A DNA stretch of 64,000 bases, from contig NZ_CCYH01000021.1 in NCBI RefSeq assembly GCF_000820765.1, positions 88,375 through 152,374 on the forward strand, in the 5' to 3' direction. Below the pieces are notes generated by a model. That model was given only the letters and a program-made list of their open reading frames with translations. It did no database searches and was not told the origin of the DNA. How positions within the stretch are numbered: the first letter of the stretch is position 1; every line of letters begins with the position of its first letter. Shown piece after piece: positions 35,774 through 46,228 of this stretch. The stretch is from Candidatus Soleaferrea massiliensis AP7 (GTDB lineage Bacteria; Bacillota; Clostridia; Oscillospirales; Ruminococcaceae). The position numbers and the translations under genes are program-made.

Positions 35774-35983
35774 TCTATTTTTGTTTTTCGCGCTGGATTT
35801 ACCGTTCATATCTGTAAATATCGCCTCGGAGATTTTGTCGTGTTCAGCCTCAAACACCATGATATTTTTTCGGATTAAAATCAGTATCTGCCTGTTTAAG
35901 AAACGTCCGTCGTAGTCTGATACAAAGCGGATTTTGCGAAGTTCGCTTTCTTCAATTCGTACGGTTAAACACTTGATAGTCAA
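35765..35983 (-). CDS. Small ribbon-helix-helix-like protein
   Basis: A 72-residue protein opening TIKCLTVRIEESELRKIRF, then YDGRFLNRQILILIRKNIMVFE; this beta-strand plus two-helix pattern resembles Arc/MetJ-type DNA-binding proteins, as in antitoxins. No toxin partner is visible beside it. A TTG start at 35983 is supported by GGGAGGTGG seven bases upstream. Its tail overlaps the end of repeat copy B. The function is inferred from pattern only. Confidence 0.6.
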   Translation of the reverse strand: MTIKCLTVRIEESELRKIRFVSDYDGRFLNRQILILIRKNIMVFEAEHDKISEAIFTDMNGKSSAKNKNRTL

Positions 35984-36286
35984 TCATATCCACCTCCCAG
36001 AATCTATGATACAACACAGAAAATGTGCAATATCCGGATTGGATATCGGTGTATATCTACAATATTTTTAAGAGGTATAAAAAGCGGCGAATCGGCGTCC
36101 AAGACATATTCACAATACAGGGGTTAAAGGAACAGGATTTCTGCCCGGCTGTGCAAGCTCCGGCAGATCGGCCTCACCCATGCGTCATTCCACCATGACA
36201 GGAGTATGCAACTGGTTTTGGTTCTATCTTCTAAACGCAGTATTCCATTTAAGGCTTTGCGTCCGTAAAATATCGGGGAGATTTTC

Positions 36287-36314
36287 TTGATCTTTACCCG
36301 GTTTGTGTTATAAT
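36287..36314 (+). promoter_or_regulatory. Promoter upstream of ispG
   Basis: TTGATC (36287-36292), 16-base spacer and a perfect TATAAT (36309-36314). Confidence 0.6.
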
Positions 36315-36439
36315 ATATAAAGAACAGATGAGCAAACATCGTTGGGCTTGTATGCAGACAGTTCGCGGATTTTTGTATCAGCCATTGTGTCTGCAGGAAG
36401 CTTGAAAATATGCACATTTGAGACAGATTGTCGTCGTGG

Positions 36440-36470
36440 AAAACTGGTTCCTTCGGCGGTTTTTTGTTTT
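36440..36470 (+). terminator. Attenuator-like hairpin in the ispG leader
   Basis: AAAACTG pairs with CGGTTTT (one wobble) and is followed by TTTTTTGTTTT-like sequence. It lies about 85 bases before ispG and downstream of the promoter, so it could attenuate transcription. Confidence 0.4.
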
Positions 36471-36553
36471 ATCAGCGGCACCGAAGAAGTCGGGGTGGCT
36501 GTGTACAGAGATAAAAAGAAAAATATGCTGTTATTTCGGATGAGGAGAATGAT

Positions 36554-37591
36554 ATGACCAGAACGGTGAAGGTGGGAAATAAAGTACTGGGGGGCGGAAA
36601 TCCGGTCCTGATTCAGTCGATGCTGAATGTGCCGGCGAATGATATCGAGAACAGCGTCAGGCAGGCCGTCCAGCTCGAACAGGCCGGATGCGATATCCTG
36701 CGGGCGGCCATTCCGGATATGCAGGCGGTCGGGCTGATCCGTGCAATCAAGGAAAAAACAGAGATCCCGCTGGTGGCGGATATCCATTTTGACTACCGTC
36801 TGGCACTTGCGTCCCTGGAAACGGGCATCGATAAAATTCGCATCAATCCCGGCAATATCGGTTCGAAAGAACGGATTAAAGAGGTGGCGGACGCCTGCAA
36901 AGCGAAGGGAGTGCCGATCCGCATCGGGGTCAACTCCGGCTCGCTTGAGAAGCATGTGCTTGAGAAATATGGAAAGGTGACGCCCGAAGCGCTGGTGGAA
37001 AGCGCGCTGTACCATGTCGGCCTGCTTGAGGAATTCGACTTTCACGATATTGTGATCTCGCTGAAGGCGTCGGATGTCCCGACGATGATCGAAGCCTACC
37101 GGCTGATGTCCGAAGCCTGCGGCTATCCGCTGCATCTCGGTGTGACCGAGGCCGGCACCGAACGGATGGGACTGATCAAGTCCTCGGTCGGCATCGGCTC
37201 GCTGCTGTGCGACGGCATCGGGGATACGATACGCGTATCGCTGACCGCCGATCCGGTCAAGGAGATCGCGGCGGCCCGGGATATCCTAAAAGCTATCGGA
37301 AAATATGACAAGGGCGCGCAGATCGTCGCCTGCCCGACCTGCGGCAGAACCAAAATCGATCTGATTTCGCTTGCCAACCAGGTGGAGCGGGCGCTGGAAA
37401 CGGTGGAAAAGCCGATCAAGGTTGCCGTCATGGGCTGCGCGGTCAACGGGCCGGGCGAAGCCAGAGAAGCGGATATTGGCATCGCGGGCGGAGACGGCTG
37501 CGCGCTGCTGTTTAAAAAAGGAGAGATCCTGCGCAAAATCCGCGAAGAGGATATTGTCAGGGAACTGCTCGAAGAGATCGGCAGGATGTAG
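36554..37591 (+). CDS. ispG: 4-hydroxy-3-methylbut-2-enyl diphosphate synthase (IspG/GcpE)
   Basis: Fe-S enzyme of the MEP pathway. The 345-residue protein has the TIM-barrel half (VADIHFDYRLAL, IRINPGNIG) and the C-terminal cluster ligands in CPTCGRT and GCAVNGPGEAREADIG. The ATG follows GAGGAG. polC follows after 15 bases, so the two are co-transcribed. Confidence 0.96.
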   Translation: MTRTVKVGNKVLGGGNPVLIQSMLNVPANDIENSVRQAVQLEQAGCDILRAAIPDMQAVGLIRAIKEKTEIPLVADIHFDYRLALASLETGIDKIRINPGNIGSKERIKEVADACKAKGVPIRIGVNSGSLEKHVLEKYGKVTPEALVESALYHVGLLEEFDFHDIVISLKASDVPTMIEAYRLMSEACGYPLHLGVTEAGTERMGLIKSSVGIGSLLCDGIGDTIRVSLTADPVKEIAAARDILKAIGKYDKGAQIVACPTCGRTKIDLISLANQVERALETVEKPIKVAVMGCAVNGPGEAREADIGIAGGDGCALLFKKGEILRKIREEDIVRELLEEIGRM

Positions 37592-37606
37592 AAGGGAAGA
37601 GATGGA

Positions 37607-40600
37607 TTGGCCGCACTGAAAGAACTCATCGGGAGTTTTGTAACCGATAAAATATTGATGGACGCCGTTGGCGACGGGGAGATTCTAGCCATGCAGGCGG
37701 AGATGGAAGACCGCTCTCTCACGCTGCGGGTAAAATACCAAACGCTGCGCAAAAAGAAGATGCTCTACAGCTGTGAACACGACCTGTGTGAAAATCTGCA
37801 GCTTGGCGTGGTGCGCATCCTGCCGGTGTATGATGAAACACTGTTCACCTCCGACTATTTTCCGGAGGTGGTCGAGGAGCTGCGGCACCGGAACGTGCTG
37901 TGCAACGGCTTCTTTGAGAACTGCGGCACCGCGTACATGGACGGTGTTCTCACCGTCACGCTGCGGCACGGCGGGCACAAGATTTTGACCGAGAATCGCT
38001 GTGCCGAGATGATCCGGAACATCCTGCGCGATGAGTTCGGCATTATGGTGGAGGTGCGGTTCGACGGTGTGCTCGATCTGCAGATCGACGACAAGCACTA
38101 TCAGGAGATCATCGACGTGAAATCCGCGCCGCCGGTCCGTCTGCAGGAGAAGCCGTCCGGCAATGCCCCGGCCGCTTCCGCGTCGGGATCCGCGTCCGGC
38201 GGGCAGCAGAGGCCGGCAATGAAAAAGTCCTCGCTGCAGTTTGACAGCAACGGACTGCCGTTCGACCCGAAGAGCGCGAAGCTCGTGCTGGGCCGCGCGA
38301 TCAAACAGCGGCCGGTGGAGATCAAATCGCTGTCGCCGGACAGCGGCAAGGTCGTCATCTGGGGCGATATCTTCTGGACCGACCGGCGCGAATTCCGCGA
38401 CGGCAAGGGCAGCATCTTCTTCTACAGCATCACCGACTACACGTCGTCCTACTCGCTCAAGATCATCGCGGACAAGGAAAAATCCAAAAAGGCCGAGATG
38501 CTCACCAAGGGCACAACCATCCTGATACAGGGCGACGTCAAATACGATAAATATGACAACGAATACTCGATTATGCCGGACGACGTCATGATCGTCGAGA
38601 AGGTGGAACGCACCGACACCGCCGAGAAAAAGCGGGTGGAGCTGCATCTGCATACCAATATGTCCTCAATGGACGGCATCACAGGGGCCGACAAGCTGGT
38701 CGAGCGGGCCTTCAAGTGGGGCCACAAGGCGCTGGCCATCACCGACCACGGCGTCGTGCAGGCCTATCCGGACGCGATGAACGCCGTGAATAAGATCCGC
38801 AAGAACGGCGGGGAATTCAAGATCATCTACGGCATCGAGAGCTACTTTGTCAACGACATGGTGCCGGTTGTGGACGGCAAATCCAAACGGCGGCTGGACG
38901 ACACCTTTATCGTCTTTGACCTGGAGACCACCGGCCTGTCGCCCGCCACCGAGCGGATGACCGAAATCGGCGCGGTCAAGCTGAAAAACGGCGAGGTCGT
39001 CGATACCTTCGACATCTTTGTAAACCCGGAAAAGGCGATTCCCTACAACATCACCGAGCTGACCGGCATCTCCGACGATATGGTCAAGGATGCGCCGAAG
39101 GAGCTGGAAGCGCTCGAAATGTTCTATGAATTCTGCGGCGAGGATGCGACGCTGATCGCGCACAACGCAAACTTCGACGTGTCGTTCCTGCGCGCGGCGG
39201 CCAAGCGGCACGACAAGCCGTTTACATATTCCTATATGGACACCATCCCGCTGTGCCGCGCGCTTCTGCCCGAGCTCAAGCGGTATAAGCTGAACCTTGT
39301 GGCAAAGCATCTGAAGCTGCCCGATTTCAACCATCACCGCGCCTGCGACGACGCGAAGGTGCTGGCGGATATCTTCGTCATCCTGTCAAAGCGCCTGCAG
39401 GAAGAATACGGCGTCGAGACGGTCGAGCAGATCAACACCAAGCTCAGCGGAAGCGACCCAAAGAAGCTGAAGCCTTACCATCAGATCATACTGGTCAAAA
39501 ATCTGACGGGACTCAAAAACCTGTACACGCTGGTTTCCAAGTCTCATCTGAATTATTTCTTTAAGAAACCGCGCATCCCGAAGAGCGAGCTGATCAAGTA
39601 CCGCGAGGGACTGCTGATCGGCAGCGCCTGCGAGGCAGGCGAGCTGTACCGCGCGATTGTCGAGGGAAAGCCCTGGGGTGAACTCTGCGAAATCGCAAAG
39701 TTTTACGATTATCTGGAGATTCAGCCAATCGGCAACAACCTGTTCATGATCCGCAACGGCACGGTGGACAGCGAGGAGACGCTGCAGGAATACAACCGCA
39801 CCATCTGCAATCTCGGAGGGAAGCTGGGCATACCGGTCGTCGCGACCTGCGACGTGCACTTTATGGACGAGCGGGACAGCATCTTCCGCGAGGTGCTGAT
39901 GGCCGGCCAGGGCTTTGCCGACGCTTCACAGCAGCCGCCGCTGTTCCTGCGAACCACCGACGAGATGTTAAAGGAATTCCAGTACCTCGGCGCGCAGAAG
40001 GCCTATGAGGTCGTAATCGAGAACACCAATAAAATCGCGGACATGGTCGAGACGATCAAGCCGATTCCGGACGGAACCTATACGCCTACCATCGACGGCG
40101 CGGAGGAGGACCTGCAGCGCATCACCTGGCAGCGCGCGCGGGATATGTACGGCGAGGAGCTTCCCGAGGTCGTCAAAAACCGTCTGGATAGGGAGCTTAC
40201 CTCGATCATCAAGCACGGGTTCGCCGTGCTCTATATGATTGCGCAGAAGCTGGTGGCCAAGAGCGAGAGCGACGGCTACCTGGTCGGCTCAAGGGGATCG
40301 GTCGGCTCGTCGTTCGTCGCAACGATGTCCGGCATTTCGGAGGTCAACCCATTGCCGCCGCACTATGTCTGCAAGCACTGCCGCTACAGCGAGTTCATCA
40401 CCGACGGCAGCGTCGGCTCCGGCTTCGACCTGCCGGAAAAGAAATGTCCGAACTGCGGCGCAGAGCTTGAGCGGGAAGGGCACGACATCCCGTTCGAAAC
40501 CTTCCTTGGGTTCAACGGGGACAAGGCGCCGGATATCGACCTCAACTTCTCGGGCGAATACCAGGCCAACGCGCACCGGTATACCGAGGAGCTGTTCGGC

Positions 40601-41959
40601 GAGGGGCATGTCTTCAAGGCCGGCACCATCTCTTCGGTTGCGGAGAAGACGGCGTTCGGCTTTGTCAAGAAGTACATGGAAGAGACCGGCCGCGTTGTGC
40701 ATAAAGCAGAGGAGATGCGTTTGGCGCAGGGCTGCACCGGCGTCAAGCGCACGACCGGACAGCATCCGGGCGGCATGGTCGTCGTGCCGCGGGAATACGA
40801 CGTCGAGGACTTCACGCCGGTGCAGCATCCGGCCGATTCGGCGGCATCGGGCGTCGTGACCACCCACTTCGACTTCCATTCGCTGCACGACACGATCCTG
40901 AAGCTCGACATCCTCGGACACGATGTTCCGACGCTGTATAAGCATCTGGAGGATTATACCGGCGTCAAGATCGGGGATGTCCCGATGAGTGACCCGAAGG
41001 TCATCAGCCTGTTCACCTCCACCGAAGCGATCGGCGTATCGCCTGAAGACATCGACTGCAACACCGGCACCCTTGCACTGCCGGAGATGGGCACGCCGTT
41101 TGTCCGCCAGATGCTGATCGAATCCCAGCCGAAGTGCTTTTCGGACCTCCTGCAGATTTCCGGGCTTTCACACGGAACCGATGTCTGGCTGAACAACGCG
41201 CAGGACCTGATCAAGAACGGCACCTGCACGATCTCCGAGGTCATAGGAACGCGTGACAGCATCATGCTCTACCTGATCCACAAGGGCCTTGACCCGAACA
41301 TGGCGTTCAAGATCATGGAGATCACACGAAAGGGTTTGGCGCCCAAGCTCATGACCGACGAGCATATCGCGGCCATGAAGGAGCACGATGTGCCGGACTG
41401 GTACATCAAGAGCTGTAAGACCATCAAGTACATGTTCCCGAAGGCGCATGCCGCGGCCTACGTCATCGCGGCCATCCGGCTGGGATGGTATAAGGTGTAT
41501 TATCCTCTTGAGTTCTATGCGGTCTTCTTCACGGTGCGCGGCGGCGACTTCGACGCCATCAGCGCGGTGCGCGGCAAAAGCGCCGTCAAGATGAAGATGC
41601 AGGAACTCAAGAGCAAGGGCAACGAGCGCACGGCGAAGGAGGAGGAGCAGTACACGGCTTTGCAGGTCACCAACGAGATGCTCTCCCGCGGCTGTGAGTT
41701 CCTGCCGGTGGACCTCTATAGGTCCGACGCGGTCAAATACAAGATCGAGGACGGCAAAATACGCCTGCCGTTCTGCTCGCTGAAAGGACTCGGCGAATCG
41801 GCTGCCAAGAGCCTTCAGGAGGCCGGCCTGGCCGGGGAGTACATTTCGATCGACGAGGTTATGAACCGCGCCGGCGTCTCCAAAGCGGTCATCGAGATTC
41901 TGCGGGAATCGGGCGCGCTCAGCGGCATGTCCGAAAGCAGCCAGATGTCGCTGTTTTAG
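37607..41959 (+). CDS. polC: DNA polymerase III PolC-type alpha subunit
   Basis: Gram-positive replicative polymerase with built-in proofreading. The 1450-residue protein has an N-terminal region and OB domain ([20 protein letters not shown]), a PHP domain ([14 protein letters not shown] near residue 345) split by a DEDD exonuclease ([13 protein letters not shown] near 433), a zinc-binding segment (CKHC...CPNC near 922-950), and the PolIII catalytic domain with [12 protein letters not shown] near 975. Translation seems to start at TTG 37607 behind AAGGGAAG. Length and domain order are typical of PolC. Confidence 0.97.
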   Translation: MAALKELIGSFVTDKILMDAVGDGEILAMQAEMEDRSLTLRVKYQTLRKKKMLYSCEHDLCENLQLGVVRILPVYDETLFTSDYFPEVVEELRHRNVLCNGFFENCGTAYMDGVLTVTLRHGGHKILTENRCAEMIRNILRDEFGIMVEVRFDGVLDLQIDDKHYQEIIDVKSAPPVRLQEKPSGNAPAASASGSASGGQQRPAMKKSSLQFDSNGLPFDPKSAKLVLGRAIKQRPVEIKSLSPDSGKVVIWGDIFWTDRREFRDGKGSIFFYSITDYTSSYSLKIIADKEKSKKAEMLTKGTTILIQGDVKYDKYDNEYSIMPDDVMIVEKVERTDTAEKKRVELHLHTNMSSMDGITGADKLVERAFKWGHKALAITDHGVVQAYPDAMNAVNKIRKNGGEFKIIYGIESYFVNDMVPVVDGKSKRRLDDTFIVFDLETTGLSPATERMTEIGAVKLKNGEVVDTFDIFVNPEKAIPYNITELTGISDDMVKDAPKELEALEMFYEFCGEDATLIAHNANFDVSFLRAAAKRHDKPFTYSYMDTIPLCRALLPELKRYKLNLVAKHLKLPDFNHHRACDDAKVLADIFVILSKRLQEEYGVETVEQINTKLSGSDPKKLKPYHQIILVKNLTGLKNLYTLVSKSHLNYFFKKPRIPKSELIKYREGLLIGSACEAGELYRAIVEGKPWGELCEIAKFYDYLEIQPIGNNLFMIRNGTVDSEETLQEYNRTICNLGGKLGIPVVATCDVHFMDERDSIFREVLMAGQGFADASQQPPLFLRTTDEMLKEFQYLGAQKAYEVVIENTNKIADMVETIKPIPDGTYTPTIDGAEEDLQRITWQRARDMYGEELPEVVKNRLDRELTSIIKHGFAVLYMIAQKLVAKSESDGYLVGSRGSVGSSFVATMSGISEVNPLPPHYVCKHCRYSEFITDGSVGSGFDLPEKKCPNCGAELEREGHDIPFETFLGFNGDKAPDIDLNFSGEYQANAHRYTEELFGEGHVFKAGTISSVAEKTAFGFVKKYMEETGRVVHKAEEMRLAQGCTGVKRTTGQHPGGMVVVPREYDVEDFTPVQHPADSAASGVVTTHFDFHSLHDTILKLDILGHDVPTLYKHLEDYTGVKIGDVPMSDPKVISLFTSTEAIGVSPEDIDCNTGTLALPEMGTPFVRQMLIESQPKCFSDLLQISGLSHGTDVWLNNAQDLIKNGTCTISEVIGTRDSIMLYLIHKGLDPNMAFKIMEITRKGLAPKLMTDEHIAAMKEHDVPDWYIKSCKTIKYMFPKAHAAAYVIAAIRLGWYKVYYPLEFYAVFFTVRGGDFDAISAVRGKSAVKMKMQELKSKGNERTAKEEEQYTALQVTNEMLSRGCEFLPVDLYRSDAVKYKIEDGKIRLPFCSLKGLGESAAKSLQEAGLAGEYISIDEVMNRAGVSKAVIEILRESGALSGMSESSQMSLF

Positions 41960-42036
41960 ATTCTGAACAACATCGCACTACCAAACACAGGGCATCCTGT
42001 ATGGTTCGTCCTGTGCAATTCAGGAAGGAAATGAGA

Positions 42037-43251
42037 ATGATGAAAAAGAAAAAAGTACTGATCTGTTTTTTAATCCTTGGCGCGCTGTTTATTGTGCCCT
42101 TCATTCAGAACGCATCGTTGTCCGGCCAGGAGCTTTTGATCGACGACTCGCATGTCTGCTCGTTTGAAGATCATATCTACTGGACCGATATCGAGACAAG
42201 GGAAGGACGTCCCGTCGGAGGGGCCATTTATAAGGACGGGGAGATTTTTTACCAGGAAAAGAACACCAGCTTCCATGCAATCGCGGCCGGCAGCGGCAGG
42301 GTTTATGCCGCGACCAACGACCAGATACTGGAGTTCAATGAGATGGGCGACCTGATGGAAGCGTATGATATCCCTAATATCACACAGCTCGAAACGGATG
42401 GCTTCTGCGTCCTTGCAGCAGAGAAATATCCGTCCTATGCCAACCTGCCGGAATGGAAGGCCTTTGTGAAGCAGCCGGGTGAAACGGTGTTTACCCCGGC
42501 GCTGGAGCTTGTCAGGGAACTCGATTACAAGGATGTCAGGTTTGACGATCAAGCCGACGCGAATCGGTATCCGAAGGAGATCGGAAAGCTGGAGATCTCC
42601 CATTACCTGCTGGCAGGCGTGCGGACAATGGATCAGGAAAGCTATACGTACGTCTTCTACGATCTGGAGGAGGGCCGGCCGGTCTTTGATCTGTACAGCT
42701 TCGGCTGGATTCAGCAGGCGGATCATGGGGACATCCTTATGGCAGACAACGCAGACGGGCTGAATCTTGTCCTGTACAGAAGCGACGGAACGGCCAAAGT
42801 GGTCTATTCATCCACTGAAGACGGCGCGGACATAAACGAAGCGACGCCGGATGATCAGCCGGGATACTATAATACCGTGAAGAGCCTGGATAAAAACAGG
42901 TTCATCCAGTCAAGCTTTGAGGGCAGCCGCGACGGTTCGTTCAGCCGCTCCGCTGAACAGCTGCTTGGCAGCCGGTTGATCGAAGTGGACCCATCTAAAG
43001 AGAATCAAAAGGAAACCTTGTTTTACACGGACCAGCATAAGCAGATTATCGGATACATAGACGGCCAATGTATCGTCACCGACTATATGGGCTACGATGT
43101 CAGGAAAATCGGCGCTGACGGCCAAAATTCATTGATCATGAGCTTTTCAGATATCCCATACTCAAAAAAACGCTATTTTAATCTTACGGGAACAACGCTT
43201 TTTATCTACAATGATTCGGGAGAGCTGCTGTGGAGCCGCCGGATTTCATGA
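42037..43251 (+). CDS. Membrane-anchored extracytoplasmic protein, tandem paralogue 1
   Basis: I do not recognise the family. It has 404 residues: an N-terminal basic stretch and one hydrophobic segment (VLICFLILGALFIVPFI) with no lipobox cysteine, then a soluble domain built of short beta-like units (EDHIYWTDIETREG, GAIYKDGEIFYQE, GSGRVYAATNDQILEF), possibly a beta-propeller. It is clearly homologous along its length to the next gene (both have YWTD, GEVFY/GEIFY, LETDG, YRSDGTAK, RSRLIEVD or GSRLIEVD, KRYFNLTG or KWYFNLTG). ATG 42037 follows AGGAAGGA. The function is unknown; perhaps a surface sensor or binding protein. Confidence 0.75.
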   Translation: MMKKKKVLICFLILGALFIVPFIQNASLSGQELLIDDSHVCSFEDHIYWTDIETREGRPVGGAIYKDGEIFYQEKNTSFHAIAAGSGRVYAATNDQILEFNEMGDLMEAYDIPNITQLETDGFCVLAAEKYPSYANLPEWKAFVKQPGETVFTPALELVRELDYKDVRFDDQADANRYPKEIGKLEISHYLLAGVRTMDQESYTYVFYDLEEGRPVFDLYSFGWIQQADHGDILMADNADGLNLVLYRSDGTAKVVYSSTEDGADINEATPDDQPGYYNTVKSLDKNRFIQSSFEGSRDGSFSRSAEQLLGSRLIEVDPSKENQKETLFYTDQHKQIIGYIDGQCIVTDYMGYDVRKIGADGQNSLIMSFSDIPYSKKRYFNLTGTTLFIYNDSGELLWSRRIS

Positions 43252-43380
43252 TCGTTCCATACAGGCCTTCGCGGGCCTTGACGGATATTATATATACAGT
43301 GATCAGGTTGTATGATAAGACGATAAGAGCAGATGTTTTTGCTTTGCAGGCTCTGCGCGATTTTGAAAGGGAATGAGATT

Positions 43381-44616
43381 ATGAAAAAGATGAGAATGCT
43401 ATCCATATTTCTGCTGATTGGTATGATGCTTACACTGACCGGATGCTTCGGCAGCCTGATAGGCGGTCAGTACTATATGATCGATCAGTTCCGCGTCTGC
43501 CAGGATGCGGGATTCACCTACTGGACCGATTTCGACGCAGATGGGGGCAGCTTAAAAGGCGGCGTCATCTTCCGGAACGGGGAGGTGTTCTATCACGATG
43601 AGAATGCCCATTTTACCGCGGTTGCAGCCGGCGGAGACAGAGTATGCGCCGCGACTGAGGAACAGGTTCTGGAATTCGACAAATCCGGAAATCTGCTGAA
43701 AAAATATAATCTTCCCTATATGACACGGCTTGAAACGGATGGCACCAGCATCCTCGCAATGGGCAAGCTTGTGGAGTATGACCGGGCGACGCGGGATATG
43801 ACCGCGGTCTGGAGATCCTTTGTCAGAATGCCGGATGAAGATTATTTTACCGCGGCTGTCAAGCTTGCGGAAGAACTCAACTACAAGTCGGCAAAGTTTG
43901 ATGATTCAGTCGATGGGGCTTTGGCTCCAAGCATGATCGGAACGCTGGACTTCTCAAGCTATAAGATGGCGGCGCTGAAAACAAAGGATTACGGTGCGGA
44001 CGATTATCTGTGCTGTTTCTACAATATGGAAGAGAAGCGGCCCATTTTTCATATCAGCAGTCCCGGATGGATTGAACAGGCAGAGGATGGGGATATCCTG
44101 ATAGCTGATAACAGGGATAAAATGAATCTAATTCTGTACAGGAGCGATGGAACGGCCAAAATGATCTATGACCATTCCATGGATATGGCGGATTTGACAA
44201 GGGAAACGCTGGATTACCTGCCGGTCTACTATTTAACGGTTGAAAGCCTCGGACAGAACAGATTCATCCAAACCGGTTTTGATGACAACGCGTTCGGCTA
44301 TTTTGCAGGGACAGTGGATAAACACCTGCGCAGCCGGCTAATCGAGGTGGACCTGTCCGGCGACAGTGAAAAAGAGACGCTGTACTATACAAACCGGCAG
44401 GAACAGATGATAGCGACCAGCGGGGATTGGCTCATCATCTGTGACACCAACAACGAGGAAATTCGAAAGAAGAATATGAAGGACGGCACGTATACGGTCC
44501 TCAAGGATCTGAACGAGATCCAATATTATGATAAATGGTACTTTAACCTCACAGGATCGAAGCTCTACGTCTTCAATGAAAAGGGCAAGCTGCTCTGGTC
44601 GGATGAGGTTCTATAG
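43381..44616 (+). CDS. Putative lipoprotein, tandem paralogue 2
   Basis: A 411-residue paralogue of the preceding gene, with a lipoprotein signal peptide: MKKMRMLSIFLLIG then the lipobox LTGC. So this copy should be lipid-anchored, while its neighbour has a plain membrane anchor. The repeated strand-turn segments suggest a beta-rich propeller-like fold. The ATG follows AAGGGAATGAG. An upstream in-frame ATG at 43333 would disrupt the signal peptide. The function is unknown. Confidence 0.77.
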   Translation: MKKMRMLSIFLLIGMMLTLTGCFGSLIGGQYYMIDQFRVCQDAGFTYWTDFDADGGSLKGGVIFRNGEVFYHDENAHFTAVAAGGDRVCAATEEQVLEFDKSGNLLKKYNLPYMTRLETDGTSILAMGKLVEYDRATRDMTAVWRSFVRMPDEDYFTAAVKLAEELNYKSAKFDDSVDGALAPSMIGTLDFSSYKMAALKTKDYGADDYLCCFYNMEEKRPIFHISSPGWIEQAEDGDILIADNRDKMNLILYRSDGTAKMIYDHSMDMADLTRETLDYLPVYYLTVESLGQNRFIQTGFDDNAFGYFAGTVDKHLRSRLIEVDLSGDSEKETLYYTNRQEQMIATSGDWLIICDTNNEEIRKKNMKDGTYTVLKDLNEIQYYDKWYFNLTGSKLYVFNEKGKLLWSDEVL

Positions 44617-44901
44617 AACAAAAGCAAATGCGCAAGCGATGTTCCCGGGATTCCATACAGTCTCAAATGCGGGATTCCTCTCAGGCAGCCGGATTTTCGG
44701 TTAAACAGAAAGGCTCCCGCCGTCAGCCGGCTGTCCGATGTCCTGGTATGGAAAAATTATTTCCACAGTGCAGAATATTTTGCACACAGTGTACAAATCG
44801 GCATTATTTTTCAGGAAATCATTGACGGGATGACATTGCATATGTTACTATATTGCCATGTTAGCACATTAGCATACTAAAGTAAAGGATCGGGTTGAAC
44901 G
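44617..44901. other. Leader region of the his operon
   Basis: No gene. It contains a hairpin GTGCA-GAATATT-TGCAC (around 44768-44785), a promoter (44822-44851) and the repeat TTAGCAcaTTAGCA followed by CTAA (44860-44880) just after it. No T-box core (GGGTGGNACC) was found. Confidence 0.5.
44822..44851 (+). promoter_or_regulatory. Promoter of the his operon
   Basis: TTGACG (44822-44827), 18-base spacer, TACTAT (44846-44851). The direct repeat TTAGCA-CA-TTAGCA at 44860-44873 would lie at or just after the start point, a plausible operator. Confidence 0.5.
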
Positions 44902-46095
44902 ATGAGCAGATATGATTTGGTTACGCCGCAGGGCACAAAGGACCTGCTGTTCGAACAGTGCAGCGTGCGCCGCGCGGTACAGCAGAAGATGACAAAAAAA
45001 TTCTCCGACCGGGGCTTCCACGAGGTCATCACGCCGGGCATCGAGTTTTTCGACGTGTTTGACACAAGCTCCCGCTATCTCCCGCAGGAGATCATGTATA
45101 AGCTGGTGGACAACAAGGGACGCCTTCTGGTCATGCGGCCGGACAACACGACGCCGATTGCGCGGCTTGCCGCGACAAGGCTCAAAAACGAGCCGATGCC
45201 GCTTCGGCTTTACTACCATCAGAACGTCTACCGCGTCAGCCCGAGTTTAAAGGGCCGCAGCGACGAAACCATCCAGATGGGCGTGGAGCTCATCGGCAGC
45301 GGCTCTGCGAAAGCGGATCTGGAGATCATCGGCATGGCGGCAAGCTGCCTGCGGGAATTTAGCCCTGATTACCGCATCGAGATCGGCCACAGCGGCTTTT
45401 TTAAGATTCTGTCCGAAAGTCTGCCCGCCGACCGGCGCACCAAGCGGGATATCCAGAAGGCGATTGAAAGCAAAAATTATGCCGCGCTCAACGACCTGCT
45501 CGATTCGCTCGAAGCGTCCGAAGCGTCCGCCGCGCTCAAGCAGCTTCCAAGGCTGTTCGGCGGCGAGGAGGTCTTCCCGGCGGCGGCCGCTCTGTTCCAC
45601 GACGACAGGGCCAGGGAAATCCTCGATTCTCTGGAAAAGCTCTACCACAACCTCAAGGCGCTGGGACTCGGCGAAAACATCATGCTGGATCTGGGGCTCG
45701 CGAATTCCCACGATTACTACACCGGCGTGATCTTCACCGGATATCTGCAGGGTATCGGCGAGCCGGTGCTTTCAGGCGGCCGGTACGACAACCTGCTGAT
45801 CGAGTTCGGCGCGGACCTGCCCGCGATCGGCTTTGGGCTGGATGTCGACAGCGTCTCGAAGTTCCTGATGGAGAAGGACCCTTCCGGGCGTTCGAGGCCG
45901 GCGGATATGCTGGTCCACGCGAACGAAGGGTACTGCATCCAAGCGCTCGGTTACCTGTCCAGAAAGATTGCGGAAAACAACGTCTGCGAATACAGCTGCT
46001 TTGACAGCGTCGAGGATGCAAAGTCCTACTGTAAAGAGAAGGGCATCCGCGAGCTGCACATTGTGGATGAAACAACCACCATCATGGGGTTATAA
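44902..46095 (+). CDS. hisZ: ATP phosphoribosyltransferase regulatory subunit HisZ
   Basis: HisRS-like protein without tRNA charging activity; it forms a complex with short-form HisG. The 397-residue product shows PQGTKDLL at the N-terminus, RPDNTTPIARLAA, YYHQNVYR, and motif-3-like GGRYDNLL. The HisRS anticodon-binding domain is missing, as expected for HisZ, and a short hisG follows in the operon. Confidence 0.93.
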   Translation: MSRYDLVTPQGTKDLLFEQCSVRRAVQQKMTKKFSDRGFHEVITPGIEFFDVFDTSSRYLPQEIMYKLVDNKGRLLVMRPDNTTPIARLAATRLKNEPMPLRLYYHQNVYRVSPSLKGRSDETIQMGVELIGSGSAKADLEIIGMAASCLREFSPDYRIEIGHSGFFKILSESLPADRRTKRDIQKAIESKNYAALNDLLDSLEASEASAALKQLPRLFGGEEVFPAAAALFHDDRAREILDSLEKLYHNLKALGLGENIMLDLGLANSHDYYTGVIFTGYLQGIGEPVLSGGRYDNLLIEFGADLPAIGFGLDVDSVSKFLMEKDPSGRSRPADMLVHANEGYCIQALGYLSRKIAENNVCEYSCFDSVEDAKSYCKEKGIRELHIVDETTTIMGL

Positions 46096-46163
46096 AGCGG
46101 CGCCATTCATTACGGGCATCCAAACCCAAGGAGGAAATCTCCGGCCTATATTTGCTTCTTGCA

Positions 46164-46203
46164 TGGTACCAAATTCGCTCCGGGGGAGCAATATTCGGTA
46201 CCA
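46164..46203. other. Nested hairpin between hisZ and the VOC gene
   Basis: TGGTACC / GGTACCA encloses AAT / ATT and GCTCC / GGAGC, giving a long symmetric stem. A T-poor tail follows, so termination looks weak. It may be an RNA processing or regulatory site. Confidence 0.5.
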
Positions 46204-46228
46204 CTTTATTATACGAGGAGGAAGATGT

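Larger units (their letters stand above)
35984..36553. other. 570-bp region upstream of ispG
   Basis: No gene found. It contains a promoter at 36287-36314 and a terminator-like hairpin with a T-run around 36440-36470, so the ispG transcript would have a leader of about 230 bases. The 35984-36280 part is AT-rich and featureless to me. Confidence 0.5.

Noticed and set aside
44617..44901. T-box riboswitch before hisZ
   Set aside because: No GGGTGGNACC core or antiterminator/terminator pair found.
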